From the NCBI GenBank assembly GCA_964481705.1, contig CAYZUC010000023.1:1-32938 (forward strand): DNA of 32,938 nucleotides, in the 5' to 3' direction. Positions 8,136 through 17,491 of this stretch are shown here, piece by piece. The DNA comes from CAYZUC01 sp964481705. Its GTDB lineage: Bacteria; Bacillota; Clostridia; Lachnospirales; Lachnospiraceae. The notes under the pieces were generated by a model. The model did not search any database, was not told the origin of the DNA, and saw only the letters and a program-made list of their open reading frames with translations. How positions within the stretch are numbered: the stretch's first letter is position 1; the number at the start of each line of letters is the position of its first letter. The position numbers and the translations under genes were made by a program.

Positions 8136-11100
8136 ATGAAATTTTAATTGTTCTACAAATTCATTGGCACCTTCCACAAGCTTATCATAATCCCTACCAC
8201 AATCCTCCGTAAACGTTACTCCAACACTGGCTGTTAACTGGATTGTCTTCCCATTACAGGAGGAAGAAGCAAACAGATTCCGGACCAGATTCTCCGATAC
8301 CTGATAGATAAAGGATTTTGAAATACATTCATATACAAAGATATAGAATCGGTCTCCATTAATTCTACCGATCATAGAATGTAATGGAATATTGGCCTTA
8401 ATGATAGCAGCTGCGTTTGCAAGTACCTCATCACCATACAGGTCACCATATTGCTCATTGATAATCCGAAATTCATCAAGGTCTATTATGATCAATGCTG
8501 ACTCCGTCTCATCCTCTGGGCGTGATAGAAGATGACGTATGGTGGTCTCAAAGCACTCCTTATTTGCTACCCTTGTAAGAGGATCCTCCTGGAACGTAAT
8601 TCCCGCTTCCTCTATCCATTCCATACTGTCATTGACATAATGTACATAGGCAAAGGAACGAATATGTTTACTTTCTTCATGATATCCCAGATAGGCAACG
8701 ATATCGACCCATACCTCTCTTCCATCCTCATTCTTTTGTTTAAACAGGCTGGAAACATACTGTTTTCCTTCCCGATATGCTTGAAGCAACGACTTTAATG
8801 ATGACATTTCGAGAAAGGCATCCCGATACTCCGGCAGAACATATGCTTTGCTATAATCTCTTAATCCTTCTGAAAATCTGGCATTGCGGAAGACGCTTCG
8901 CTCTTCTTTGGTGATTTTCAAAAAACGATCCTCCGTCAAATCCACCTCAAACAAGATAGAGGCGTATCTGGAAAATGGATCACGATAATGAAGGTTGCGG
9001 AGCATGCGTCGTTGGTTCTCATAGATCATTTTGATATTCTCTCCAAATGCTACTGCCTTGACCGGCCTGTCATTGGCATCCTTTATGACAGAGTAATCGG
9101 TCTTGAACCAGTGAAACGCTCCGTCTGTACACAACCATTTGAATAAGGAGCTGCCATCCTTTCCCATCTCAATGTTGTGATACATTTCTCGATAATCACG
9201 AATGAAATCCTTGTGAATAATTCCGGACTTCTCCAAGGATTCCGGAACATTCTCAATGGTCTCAGGAATATGGAATTCCTCCTGGACAGATTTTGAACAG
9301 ATAAGTGTTTTCGCTTCAATATCGTATTCCCAAATCTGTAATGCTGTCTGTTGAAAAGCGGTTTCAAACAATTGAAGGTTTTCAATCTTCTTTCGTTCCG
9401 CCATAACGCGCTTCATATTTTCACCAATGCACTTTGATATCTCTGCAAAGGCAACCATTTCTTTATTAGCATATTTTCTCTGCGTATCCATATTGAAATA
9501 CAATAAAATACCGTCATTTCCATCGGACAAATTCATGGAAGAAATGACCACCGTTTTTGCCCCCTGGAAAAAGATTTCGTCACGCAAATGGCGGGAAATC
9601 TGTTCATCTTCGCGACGGAAGGATACAACATGATTATCATCCAGCATTTCGCGCAATGCCTGAAGTTCTCCTTCTGAAAGTGGTACCTTATCTTCGATAA
9701 TCTGTAAACCCTTGTCACGTGTCCATCGAAAACCCTTACGCATAAGGGGTGACTTTTTTGAAGTAGTAAACATACTGATACCGCCAAGAATATAAGCATA
9801 TGCTATCTGTGGTATTACCCTGCGAAACAGCTTTTCACTGTCGTTCTCATGTTCAATCGCATTCAGTAGACCTAACATCGCTTCATTCATCTTCTGTTCC
9901 GTTAATTCTCGAACGACACAATTCAGAATTGCCGAGCTGTCTTCCTCATCATATACCCAGCGCCCTGACACCTCGCACCATACATAGCCGTTATTTCTGA
10001 GATAATGGCGCGCACGAATCTGAATTGTCTGATTCTGTCTGCTCTGCAACATCTGCATCGTTAACTCAATATCATCCGGATAAATATATCTCCCCTTAAG
10101 CACCACCTTATGGAAATTGGGTATCTCCATCTTGGACAACTCATTTGCATTCTCCTTGGAACGCAGGTCAAATAGCGTCAACGTATCATTTCTTACCTCA
10201 TACTGCACAAGCATAACATGCATCTGACATACTGCTGCCCGATACCACTCCACTTCATCCTCACGATGAATCTTTGACATGACATCATCGATATTGAAGA
10301 TACCTTCATTCTCATCATCATCATCTTGAGATACACGTTCTCTCACTGAGATAAGATCTGTATACTGAACCTTTGTCATTGGCTTGGCAAAAAGGTAGCC
10401 CTGACCACGAACACAACCAATGGATAATAAGAAGTCAGCCTGCTGTTCTGTCTCCACTCCCTCTGCTATAACAGTCAATTCCAGACGTTTTGCCATCTGG
10501 ACTACGGATTTTAAAATGTAATTTGCCTTGATATTTTCATCCATATTGTAGAGGAACTTCAGATCCAGCTTTAGAACATCAACGGGCACATCCTTTAATG
10601 TATTCAGAGAAGAATATCCACTTCCAAAATCGTCCATCAAAATACTAAACCCGGCCGCTTTTAACTGATCTACACTCTCAATCAGCTGCTCTGGATTCTC
10701 CGTATAAGCTGATTCTGTAATCTCGAGCTGGAATAAATGAATCGGTATCGCATATTTTTGAATAAGATTCTGAAGAATGATACACAGATTGTTATTATAC
10801 AATTCTGCTCGGGATACATTTACGGAAATAGGATTTACGATATACCCCTTCTTAATCCAGTCACGAATGTCCTGGCAGGTTCGCTCCCAGACATAAGTAT
10901 CAAGAGAGGATATAAAGCCATTTTTTTCAAATACGGGAATGAAAATACCAGGTGAAATAATACCCTTAATCGGATGCACCCATCTAACCAGAGCCTCCGC
11001 ACCAATGATTTTCCTCGTCTCCATATTGTACTTTGGTTGATAGTATACTGCAAACTGCTGCTCATCCAAAGCACGCTTCATTTCATTAATAATCTCCTGC

Positions 11101-12011
11101 TCCTGCAGGATCTTATGACGTATCTTATCATCATAGATGGAAAATCGCTTGGAGTAGCTGCCCTTAATCTCCATGATCGCCATATTGGCACGATCACACA
11201 TAATCTCGATGGGAATATCAATGTCATGAATCAGGTAAAATCCACATCGAACAACAATACGAATCGCCAGTGGATAACGATCCATAATCGCATTGATATG
11301 CTCTGTGATCCGCTCCTCATTCCCCTCTTCGCCCGGATGTCTGGTACATACAGCAAAATTATCCGCTGTTAACCGTCCGTATACAGAATCTGAACAAACC
11401 ATCATGGACAATTGCTTTGCAATATAAATGAGTAATTTGTCCCCCTCCGTTGTTCCAAAGAGGTCGTTGATTAATTTGAACTTGTCAATATTCAAGCAAT
11501 AAATCATATAGGGCTGTTTGGGATTACTATGAAGTAATTCGGAAGTCCTTTCATAAAAGCGCTCACGATTATAAATTCCTGTTAATCGATCACGCTCCGA
11601 GATTTTCTTATAGGACATCGACTCATGCATATCAATCATATTACGGATTCTCTGTCTGATGATTCCTACATTATATGGCTTAATAATAAAATCGGCCGCA
11701 CCAAGCTCCAATGCACGCATTTCGCTTGCACTGTTTAGCTTATCTGCAGCCACAACAAGTGGAATCATATGAAGCAAAGGATCATTTTTCGCACTGGTCA
11801 TAAGTGCAAAACCATCCATATCAGGCATTTTCATATCCATAATAACTAAAGATAAATCCTGAATATTGGCGTACATAACTGCAAGGGCTGTTGCTCCGTC
11901 CTCAGCCTGCAACACTTCATACTCCTCCTCAAAGATTTGTAGAAGTATCGCCCGGTTAATCTCCGCCGCATCCACTATCAGTATTTTTTTCTTCAAAACG
12001 TCGTCCCCCAT
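8130..12011 (-). CDS. REC-GGDEF(deg)-EAL-PAS/GAF-GGDEF(deg) signalling protein
   Basis: A 1293-residue cytoplasmic protein. Domains in order: REC (about 9-125; phospho-acceptor Asp59 in IMDMKMPDMDG, Lys111, acidic pocket reduced to one Asp at 14); GGDEF-like (138-295), where the motif reads TADNF at 215-219; EAL (310-560) with GAEALVRW, SVNVSR, EITES, MDDFGSGYSSL, KLD and AEGVE all present; a PAS-like fold (590-705); a GAF-like region (718-870); two more PAS-like folds (880-995, 1010-1128); and a second GGDEF-like domain (1140-1293) with NGDRF at 1218-1222. Neither GGDEF has an RxxD inhibitory site. I infer a c-di-GMP phosphodiesterase with regulatory pseudo-cyclase domains. It follows the hpt gene by five bases; the ATG lacks a clear ribosome site and may be translationally coupled, or a TTG six codons on may be used. 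Confidence 0.85.
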   Translation of the reverse strand: MGDDVLKKKILIVDAAEINRAILLQIFEEEYEVLQAEDGATALAVMYANIQDLSLVIMDMKMPDMDGFALMTSAKNDPLLHMIPLVVAADKLNSASEMRALELGAADFIIKPYNVGIIRQRIRNMIDMHESMSYKKISERDRLTGIYNRERFYERTSELLHSNPKQPYMIYCLNIDKFKLINDLFGTTEGDKLLIYIAKQLSMMVCSDSVYGRLTADNFAVCTRHPGEEGNEERITEHINAIMDRYPLAIRIVVRCGFYLIHDIDIPIEIMCDRANMAIMEIKGSYSKRFSIYDDKIRHKILQEQEIINEMKRALDEQQFAVYYQPKYNMETRKIIGAEALVRWVHPIKGIISPGIFIPVFEKNGFISSLDTYVWERTCQDIRDWIKKGYIVNPISVNVSRAELYNNNLCIILQNLIQKYAIPIHLFQLEITESAYTENPEQLIESVDQLKAAGFSILMDDFGSGYSSLNTLKDVPVDVLKLDLKFLYNMDENIKANYILKSVVQMAKRLELTVIAEGVETEQQADFLLSIGCVRGQGYLFAKPMTKVQYTDLISVRERVSQDDDDENEGIFNIDDVMSKIHREDEVEWYRAAVCQMHVMLVQYEVRNDTLTLFDLRSKENANELSKMEIPNFHKVVLKGRYIYPDDIELTMQMLQSRQNQTIQIRARHYLRNNGYVWCEVSGRWVYDEEDSSAILNCVVRELTEQKMNEAMLGLLNAIEHENDSEKLFRRVIPQIAYAYILGGISMFTTSKKSPLMRKGFRWTRDKGLQIIEDKVPLSEGELQALREMLDDNHVVSFRREDEQISRHLRDEIFFQGAKTVVISSMNLSDGNDGILLYFNMDTQRKYANKEMVAFAEISKCIGENMKRVMAERKKIENLQLFETAFQQTALQIWEYDIEAKTLICSKSVQEEFHIPETIENVPESLEKSGIIHKDFIRDYREMYHNIEMGKDGSSLFKWLCTDGAFHWFKTDYSVIKDANDRPVKAVAFGENIKMIYENQRRMLRNLHYRDPFSRYASILFEVDLTEDRFLKITKEERSVFRNARFSEGLRDYSKAYVLPEYRDAFLEMSSLKSLLQAYREGKQYVSSLFKQKNEDGREVWVDIVAYLGYHEESKHIRSFAYVHYVNDSMEWIEEAGITFQEDPLTRVANKECFETTIRHLLSRPEDETESALIIIDLDEFRIINEQYGDLYGDEVLANAAAIIKANIPLHSMIGRINGDRFYIFVYECISKSFIYQVSENLVRNLFASSSCNGKTIQLTASVGVTFTEDCGRDYDKLVEGANEFVEQLKFHK

Positions 12012-12016
12012 GCGTC

Positions 12017-12370
12017 TTAAAACGAGTTGATAACTTCACACACTTCCTTATACTTCTTTTCTACCTCCACAAACTGTTCTGTCGTACCCTCCAGCCTATT
12101 TGCCCTCAGAGATTCTACTAAGGGATTCAGCGGAACCAATAAGCTGTCAAGACCTAAGTTAGCAGCTACTCCTTTCATCGTATGAGCACAATGAAATGCC
12201 TGCTTAACGTCACCACTTTCGAGACTCTCTCGCAGCTTTTCAAAGTTCTCATCCTTTGTGAATTTATGAAGAAAGCTAAGATACATCTCTTCATTCTCCA
12301 AAAAACGATCCAGAGCTTCGTCCAACGATGTTCCAATACGTAATAACTTATCTCTATACTCGACCTCCAT
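12017..12370 (-). CDS. Hpt domain phosphotransfer protein
   Basis: A 117-residue stand-alone histidine phosphotransfer protein: a four-helix bundle carrying the phosphorylatable His63 in the conserved AHTMKGVAANLG segment. It moves phosphate between receiver domains in a multistep phosphorelay. An in-frame TTG exists at 12385, but the ATG at 12370 has GGGAGG at the right distance. The next gene, five bases downstream, encodes a receiver domain at its N-terminus, so the two are the likely phosphotransfer pair. No histidine kinase is present in the window, so the phosphodonor must lie elsewhere. Confidence 0.88.
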   Translation of the reverse strand: MEVEYRDKLLRIGTSLDEALDRFLENEEMYLSFLHKFTKDENFEKLRESLESGDVKQAFHCAHTMKGVAANLGLDSLLVPLNPLVESLRANRLEGTTEQFVEVEKKYKEVCEVINSF

Positions 12371-12404
12371 GTTTATCCCTCCCAATAGTCTGTTAATTCA
12401 CTCT

Positions 12405-12433
12405 ATTATATCAAGTTATGTGTTTTATTTCCA
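12405..12433 (-). promoter_or_regulatory. Candidate promoter of the hpt unit
   Basis: A perfect TATAAT, with TGGAAA 17 bases upstream on the minus strand, lies about 35 bases before the hpt start. It is preceded only by the end of the antiporter operon. Confidence 0.4.
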
Positions 12434-12473
12434 GTGTTTCTCAAAATGTTTATAAAAAAGACAGATTCTGAAC

Positions 12474-14501
12474 CTATAAAGAACTAAGTAAGTAAATTAA
12501 CGTAACCAGTAAACCAACACTAAACATCATAAGTCCAAACGAAACACTCCTTGCTGCAAGTCTGGAAGTCCGCACCATTGCCATATAACCATTCGTAGTC
12601 CAAACAACAAAACGACGTTTCAACGGCTTTCTCCTGCATATCGTATGATTCAGCAAAAATACAACTCCATCCAAAACCATCCCGATACAATAAGTTACAC
12701 GATTACCATATGGTATTGGTTTGCGCTCCTTCGCTTCACAGAAAACCACTTTTTGAAGAAAATAAACAATTCCATCTACCAGCTTGTCAAAGCAGCGGCA
12801 AATAAATGCAAGAAGAAATGGGATCATATGCTGCAGCACTGGACGATAAACCAAATTTTCAAGATCGAGCCAATCTGGCCAGTAATTCCGATACTCCTTT
12901 CTTCCATCTTCCCCTTCTGTCATCAGACATATTCGAATAAATCCAAAATAGACAATGACTCCAATCAAAATGGAAATCACCGCTCCCTTAAGATTTGTAA
13001 GAGAGTAATAGGAAACTGCTTCCACCGGTTCACTTCCAAATACAAATCCCTGCCCCAGGGAAGCAAGCGGATTCATCACCTGATTCGGCAATAGCCCCAA
13101 AATTGGCAGCAATACCGCGGAACCAACCAAAGCAAAGGTAGTCTGAAAATTCATGTATTGCTTGTTTGACGCATCCATTTTTTCCTGATTCTCATTTCTC
13201 TCAATGAATACTGCAACAAAAAGCTTTGTCATATACGCGACCGTCAGCCCTCCGGTGAGAAGGAAAATCTTTTCAACAACAAACTGTCCTCCCTCTAAGA
13301 TACTCTCATGAAGCAACGTCTTACTGATATACCCACTTTCAAGCGGGATTCCACCAATAGATAACGCTCCGAACAGGAAGCAGACCATCAGAGCCGGTTT
13401 CCTTCGACCAAATCCACGTATCTCATTCAAGTCCAGCTTATGCAGATTAAAATAAATCACTCCAGCCGCCATAAATAACACCAGTTTAATCAAGGAATGA
13501 TTCACCATATGCAGAATCGTACCACGTACAGCAAGTGCATTCTCTGCTCCCAATAATCCCTGCATGCCGATTCCGGTTAGGATAAAACCAATCTGTGACA
13601 TGGAAGAACAAGCAAGTGCTCGTTTCAGGTTTACACTAAATACTGCCAGGACTGCTCCCATCAGCATTGTAATCGCTCCCAACCATAACACAAGTGTTCC
13701 CCATACTTGATCTCCGAAGAAGAGTCTGCTGCTAATGACAAGGATACCAAAAATTCCGGACTTTGTTAAAATACCGGACAACAGCGCAGAGGCCGGTGCA
13801 GGTGCAACCGGATGAGCTTTGGGCAGCCAGATATGAAGAGGGAACATACCAGCTTTTGCTCCAAATCCAAATAGCATACAGCCACCAGCTATATAAAGCC
13901 CCATCTTATTTGCACAAGCTTTACAAGCATCCGGTAACTGATCCATATCGAGCGTACCAACGTTGTAATACAACAGGAATAATCCCATCAGCATCACCAT
14001 TCCGCCAATAACAGCAACCGCAAGGTATGTCTCTGCCGCCTTCAAAGATTCCTGTTTTTCATCCTGAGCTACCCATACATAGGAAGTAAAGGACATGATT
14101 TCAAAGAAAATGAAAGTAGTAAACAAATCAGCAGAAAGAAATACACCCATAGTCGCTCCAAAGGTCAGCAGCGTAAACAGATAGTATCTGTTTCGATTCC
14201 GATACGATTGAAAATATTCTTTGGAAAAAATCGTCGTCATCATCCACATAACTGCCGTTACCATACCATATAGAAAGCGAAATCCGTCAAGCTTCAAGGA
14301 CAAACCCCTTCCACAAAAATCAGCAAGCTGATAGGACCATACTTCACCACTCCATATCTTTGTGCCAAAGGATGCAAGTACTATCACCTCGAGAATTACA
14401 ATCAAATCTGCCAGATAATCACGAGCTGTTTTATGGAATCTTCCTACAAGATACGTAAGAAATGCTCCCAGGATGGGAATTGCTACAATCCAAATTAACA
14501 T
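12474..14501 (-). CDS. MrpA/NuoL-like antiporter subunit (fourth of four)
   Basis: A 675-residue polytopic proton-conducting transporter subunit (Proton_antipo_M family), last gene of the Mrp-like operon. The ion-path residues are kept: Glu134 in FIFFEIMSF (helix 5), Lys216 in GFGAKAGMFPLHIWLP (helix 7), Lys247 in LSGILTKSG (helix 8), a lysine in NHSLIKLVLF, and one in SGYISKTLL (helix 12). After the 14-helix core comes an extension of roughly 150 residues with further hydrophobic segments, as in NuoL/HyfB-like proteins, so it may hold the lateral-helix position. It lacks the DUF4040 part of a true MrpA, which is encoded separately upstream. The ATG follows GGAGGGA, 11 bases after the preceding gene. 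HyfB-like is an alternative name. Confidence 0.85.
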   Translation of the reverse strand: MLIWIVAIPILGAFLTYLVGRFHKTARDYLADLIVILEVIVLASFGTKIWSGEVWSYQLADFCGRGLSLKLDGFRFLYGMVTAVMWMMTTIFSKEYFQSYRNRNRYYLFTLLTFGATMGVFLSADLFTTFIFFEIMSFTSYVWVAQDEKQESLKAAETYLAVAVIGGMVMLMGLFLLYYNVGTLDMDQLPDACKACANKMGLYIAGGCMLFGFGAKAGMFPLHIWLPKAHPVAPAPASALLSGILTKSGIFGILVISSRLFFGDQVWGTLVLWLGAITMLMGAVLAVFSVNLKRALACSSMSQIGFILTGIGMQGLLGAENALAVRGTILHMVNHSLIKLVLFMAAGVIYFNLHKLDLNEIRGFGRRKPALMVCFLFGALSIGGIPLESGYISKTLLHESILEGGQFVVEKIFLLTGGLTVAYMTKLFVAVFIERNENQEKMDASNKQYMNFQTTFALVGSAVLLPILGLLPNQVMNPLASLGQGFVFGSEPVEAVSYYSLTNLKGAVISILIGVIVYFGFIRICLMTEGEDGRKEYRNYWPDWLDLENLVYRPVLQHMIPFLLAFICRCFDKLVDGIVYFLQKVVFCEAKERKPIPYGNRVTYCIGMVLDGVVFLLNHTICRRKPLKRRFVVWTTNGYMAMVRTSRLAARSVSFGLMMFSVGLLVTLIYLLSSL

Positions 14502-14512
14502 ATCGTTCCCTC

Positions 14513-15988
14513 CTATAACCTTCCTTCCGCTATGGATTCAAAGAAATGAATCAGCGGAACAGAATAAACACCGAGTGCAACAATTGCTATCGTAAATATA
14601 ACCAAAGGCAGCTTCATTCGCCAAGTTGGATCCTGAATACCATCCAACGTATGATAATCAAAATCCTTTCCCGGGAAATACGCGCGTATTACGGTTGTCA
14701 TCATGTAAACAGCTGTCAAAAGTGCTGATACCAGAAGCGCCCCTGCGCCAATATAGGCCATAGGACTACCTTCCATAATCGCTGCTGTCCCAAGATTCCA
14801 CTTACTGATAAATCCTGCAAGAGGAGGGATACCTATTAATGCCAGTGCTGCAACGGTAAACGTTGCAAACGTTACCTTCATTCTAGACCCCAGTCCGTCT
14901 AATTCCACAACATACTGCCTTCCTGTCTTACATAGAACTGCTCCCGCACAGAAAAACAATGTAATCTTCATGACGGCGTGGAAGATCATATGAGAAAGAC
15001 CTCCAACGAGTCCCGCCGGCGTCATTAAGAGTGCACCAAATACAACATAAGAAAGATTGCTTACCGTAGAATAGGCCAATCTTCTCTTAAAATGCGGTTC
15101 CTTTACGGCACGTCCTGAGCCATAGAGGATCGTAGCAATTGCAAAGCCCATCACTACGTATTGCGCCCAGCTTCCACGCAGGAATTCCGTACCATAGCTG
15201 TAATACGTAATACGAATAATTGCAAAGGCACCGGCTTTAACGACTGCAACCGCATGTAAAAGAGCTGTAACCGGCGTCGGTGCAATGGACGCCGTCGGCA
15301 GCCATCCATGAAAGGGGAATATTGCTGCTTTTACACCGAAGCCCAATACCGCTAAGACATACACCAACCTGAGAAGGTCTTCTTTTCCTCTCAAATCTAC
15401 TCCCCGTAATACTCCTCCATAGACGAAATCCATCGTATTTCCAAAGGTAAAGATGAAGATAAATCCAATAAACGCAAATGCCGCACCTCCGATAGAATAG
15501 AAAATATACTTCCTACCTGCAAGAATCGCCTTTCTACTCATACCCGCCATAACAAGCGGTAAAGTTACCAGTGTGAGCATTTCGTAAAACATATACAGTG
15601 TCATTAAATTCCCTGCAAAAGATATTCCAACGGTAATACCAAAGGTCATCGTATAGAACGCAAAGAAGCTGTCTTCCTTTCCTTCGTGTTCCATATATTC
15701 AAAGGCATATAATGTCGCAAATGGCCACAATGCCGATACCAGTCCTGCAAATACGCAGGAAAGACCATCCACATGAAACGTAACTGCAAGGTTACCTGCA
15801 AGATTGATCACCATCCAAGTACCTTCCGGACGATTCCATAATATACAAAAAACTACCACTGCATTTATGATTGTAACCAGCTCAACATAGATGTTGCGGC
15901 TGCTTCTCTTCTGGAAACGAAATAATGGAAGTATTGCGCCTGCAAGCAGAGGAAACAGAACCGGAACTGCTAACATATAATGATTCAT
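14513..15988 (-). CDS. MrpD/NuoM-like antiporter subunit (third of four)
   Basis: A 491-residue polytopic subunit of the Proton_antipo_M family. Key residues are present: Glu136 in LYMFYEMLTL, Lys220 in GFGVKAAIFPFHGWLP, Lys251 in AVVKAGAF, a lysine in FHAVMKITLFF and one in GFISKWNLG. It has exactly the same length as the upstream subunit, with Glu136 and Lys220 at identical positions, so the two look like a duplicated pair, though here the helix 7-8 loop reads TASIAPTPVTALLHAVAVVK, unlike the HPVAPAPASALLSG of its neighbours. The ribosome site is GGGAGGA. It should be one ion channel in the antiporter row of the complex; whether it moves protons or sodium cannot be read. Confidence 0.87.
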   Translation of the reverse strand: MNHYMLAVPVLFPLLAGAILPLFRFQKRSSRNIYVELVTIINAVVVFCILWNRPEGTWMVINLAGNLAVTFHVDGLSCVFAGLVSALWPFATLYAFEYMEHEGKEDSFFAFYTMTFGITVGISFAGNLMTLYMFYEMLTLVTLPLVMAGMSRKAILAGRKYIFYSIGGAAFAFIGFIFIFTFGNTMDFVYGGVLRGVDLRGKEDLLRLVYVLAVLGFGVKAAIFPFHGWLPTASIAPTPVTALLHAVAVVKAGAFAIIRITYYSYGTEFLRGSWAQYVVMGFAIATILYGSGRAVKEPHFKRRLAYSTVSNLSYVVFGALLMTPAGLVGGLSHMIFHAVMKITLFFCAGAVLCKTGRQYVVELDGLGSRMKVTFATFTVAALALIGIPPLAGFISKWNLGTAAIMEGSPMAYIGAGALLVSALLTAVYMMTTVIRAYFPGKDFDYHTLDGIQDPTWRMKLPLVIFTIAIVALGVYSVPLIHFFESIAEGRL

Positions 15989-16003
15989 GATCTTCCTCCC
16001 TTT

Positions 16004-17479
16004 CTACAAAACAGTAGAGACTATCGTCTCAATAAAATGAATAAGTGTCTGTGGGAACATACCAAACAAAACTGCCCCACTCGTTAAAATCAGCATAGGA
16101 ACAAGCATCCATGCATTTGCCTCTGTCTTTTGTATTGGCTTCTCGTAATAATCCACTCCTGGGAAGAATCCCTTCATAGTGATCGTAATCAGATATCCGG
16201 CAGTTAATAATGCACTCATAAGCAGAGTCACAGGTCCTAACCACGAAAGAACAGGAATCCCAGTATTCAAGGAGCCAATTGCCAGATACCATTTGCTGAG
16301 AAAGGCACTTGTTGGCGGTATTCCTACCAAGGTTAGGGATACCAGTGTAAAACACCACATAGTGACTGGCATTTCTTTTCCTATTCCGACAAGCTCGCCA
16401 ACCTTCTTTTTCCCCCTTTTATATATAATAGCTCCTGCTGCCAAGAATAAAGTATTCTTAACGAGCGAATGGAAAACCACATGCATCAAGGCTCCGGTCA
16501 GTGCAACCGGCTCTAGCAACGCAATTCCAAGTAATGCATAAGAAACCTGCGATACCGTAGAGTACGCAAGACGTTTCTTGAGAATCTGTTCTTTATATGC
16601 CATCATTGAGCCCATCAATACCGTGAGAAGTGCCAGTCCAATAAAGGAATACTGTACCCAGGTTCCCCGAATAAAATCGGCACCAACCAAATAGTAAATG
16701 ATACGTACAATGACAAACAACCCCATCTTGGTAATATTACCAGAAAGCAATGCACTGGCAGGTGCCGGTGCAACCGGATGTGCAGTAGGCAGCCATCCGT
16801 GTAAAGGGAACATACCTGCTTTGGATCCAAATCCGATAATAGCCAAGAAAACTACCACCAATAGCAAGGTTTCGTTTTCTGACACTAATGTCATATTAAG
16901 ACTTCCTCCCGGAACAAAGGACAAGGTTTCACAGAAGTGTGCCAGTACGAAGAAAGAAGACAATCCCATAAAGGCACCTGCCAGGGAATAAAACAAGTAT
17001 TTCTTTCCTGCATCTATGGATTCCTTTGTCAATTCGTGAAGCACAAGTGGGAATGTCGAAAAAGCCATCACCTCAAAAAATAGATACATAGTTACCAGAT
17101 TTCCAGCATATGTGATACCAATCATTCCTGCTAAAGCAATCAGTACGCAACTAAAATAGAAATCTTCCCGTTTCTCATGCTTCATATATTCAAAGGAGTA
17201 GAAAACGTTACACACCCACAGAAAAGAGGTTAATACTGAAATCAGTTTTCCAAGGTCATCAAGATGCAGCATAATAGGAATTTCATCTGTCAGATTCCAT
17301 AGCTGTAATTCCGGCATGTCATTTACCGCACAGACAATTACTGACACGAATGTCAGTATCGTTATAACAGCCACAAAACCATTGCGAAGACCACGTCTGT
17401 TTCCTGCCTTTAAAAATCCAAGGAAGATCCCACCAAGTAACGGAAGCAGGATTGGAACAAGTAATAAATAAGTATTCAT
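16004..17479 (-). CDS. MrpD/NuoM-like antiporter subunit (second of four)
   Basis: A 491-residue polytopic subunit of the Proton_antipo_M family. It carries Glu136 in MYLFFEVMAF, Lys220 in GFGSKAGMFPLHGWLP, a helix 8 lysine in GNITKMGLF, a lysine in FHSLVKNTLFLAAG and the helix 12 lysine in AFLSKWYLA. The helix 7-8 loop AHPVAPAPASALLSG is shared with the fourth subunit, while overall length and residue register match the third, which suggests stepwise duplication inside the operon. The gene starts with GGAGGGG ahead of the ATG, 12 bases after the mrpD gene. No residue essential for ion translocation seems lost, so it is probably active. Confidence 0.87.
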   Translation of the reverse strand: MNTYLLLVPILLPLLGGIFLGFLKAGNRRGLRNGFVAVITILTFVSVIVCAVNDMPELQLWNLTDEIPIMLHLDDLGKLISVLTSFLWVCNVFYSFEYMKHEKREDFYFSCVLIALAGMIGITYAGNLVTMYLFFEVMAFSTFPLVLHELTKESIDAGKKYLFYSLAGAFMGLSSFFVLAHFCETLSFVPGGSLNMTLVSENETLLLVVVFLAIIGFGSKAGMFPLHGWLPTAHPVAPAPASALLSGNITKMGLFVIVRIIYYLVGADFIRGTWVQYSFIGLALLTVLMGSMMAYKEQILKKRLAYSTVSQVSYALLGIALLEPVALTGALMHVVFHSLVKNTLFLAAGAIIYKRGKKKVGELVGIGKEMPVTMWCFTLVSLTLVGIPPTSAFLSKWYLAIGSLNTGIPVLSWLGPVTLLMSALLTAGYLITITMKGFFPGVDYYEKPIQKTEANAWMLVPMLILTSGAVLFGMFPQTLIHFIETIVSTVL

Positions 17480-17491
17480 CTTTCTCCCCTC

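Noticed and set aside
8130..12011. An active diguanylate cyclase activity for the giant REC-EAL protein.
   Set aside because: Both GGDEF motifs are replaced (TADNF and NGDRF), losing residues needed for GTP and metal binding.
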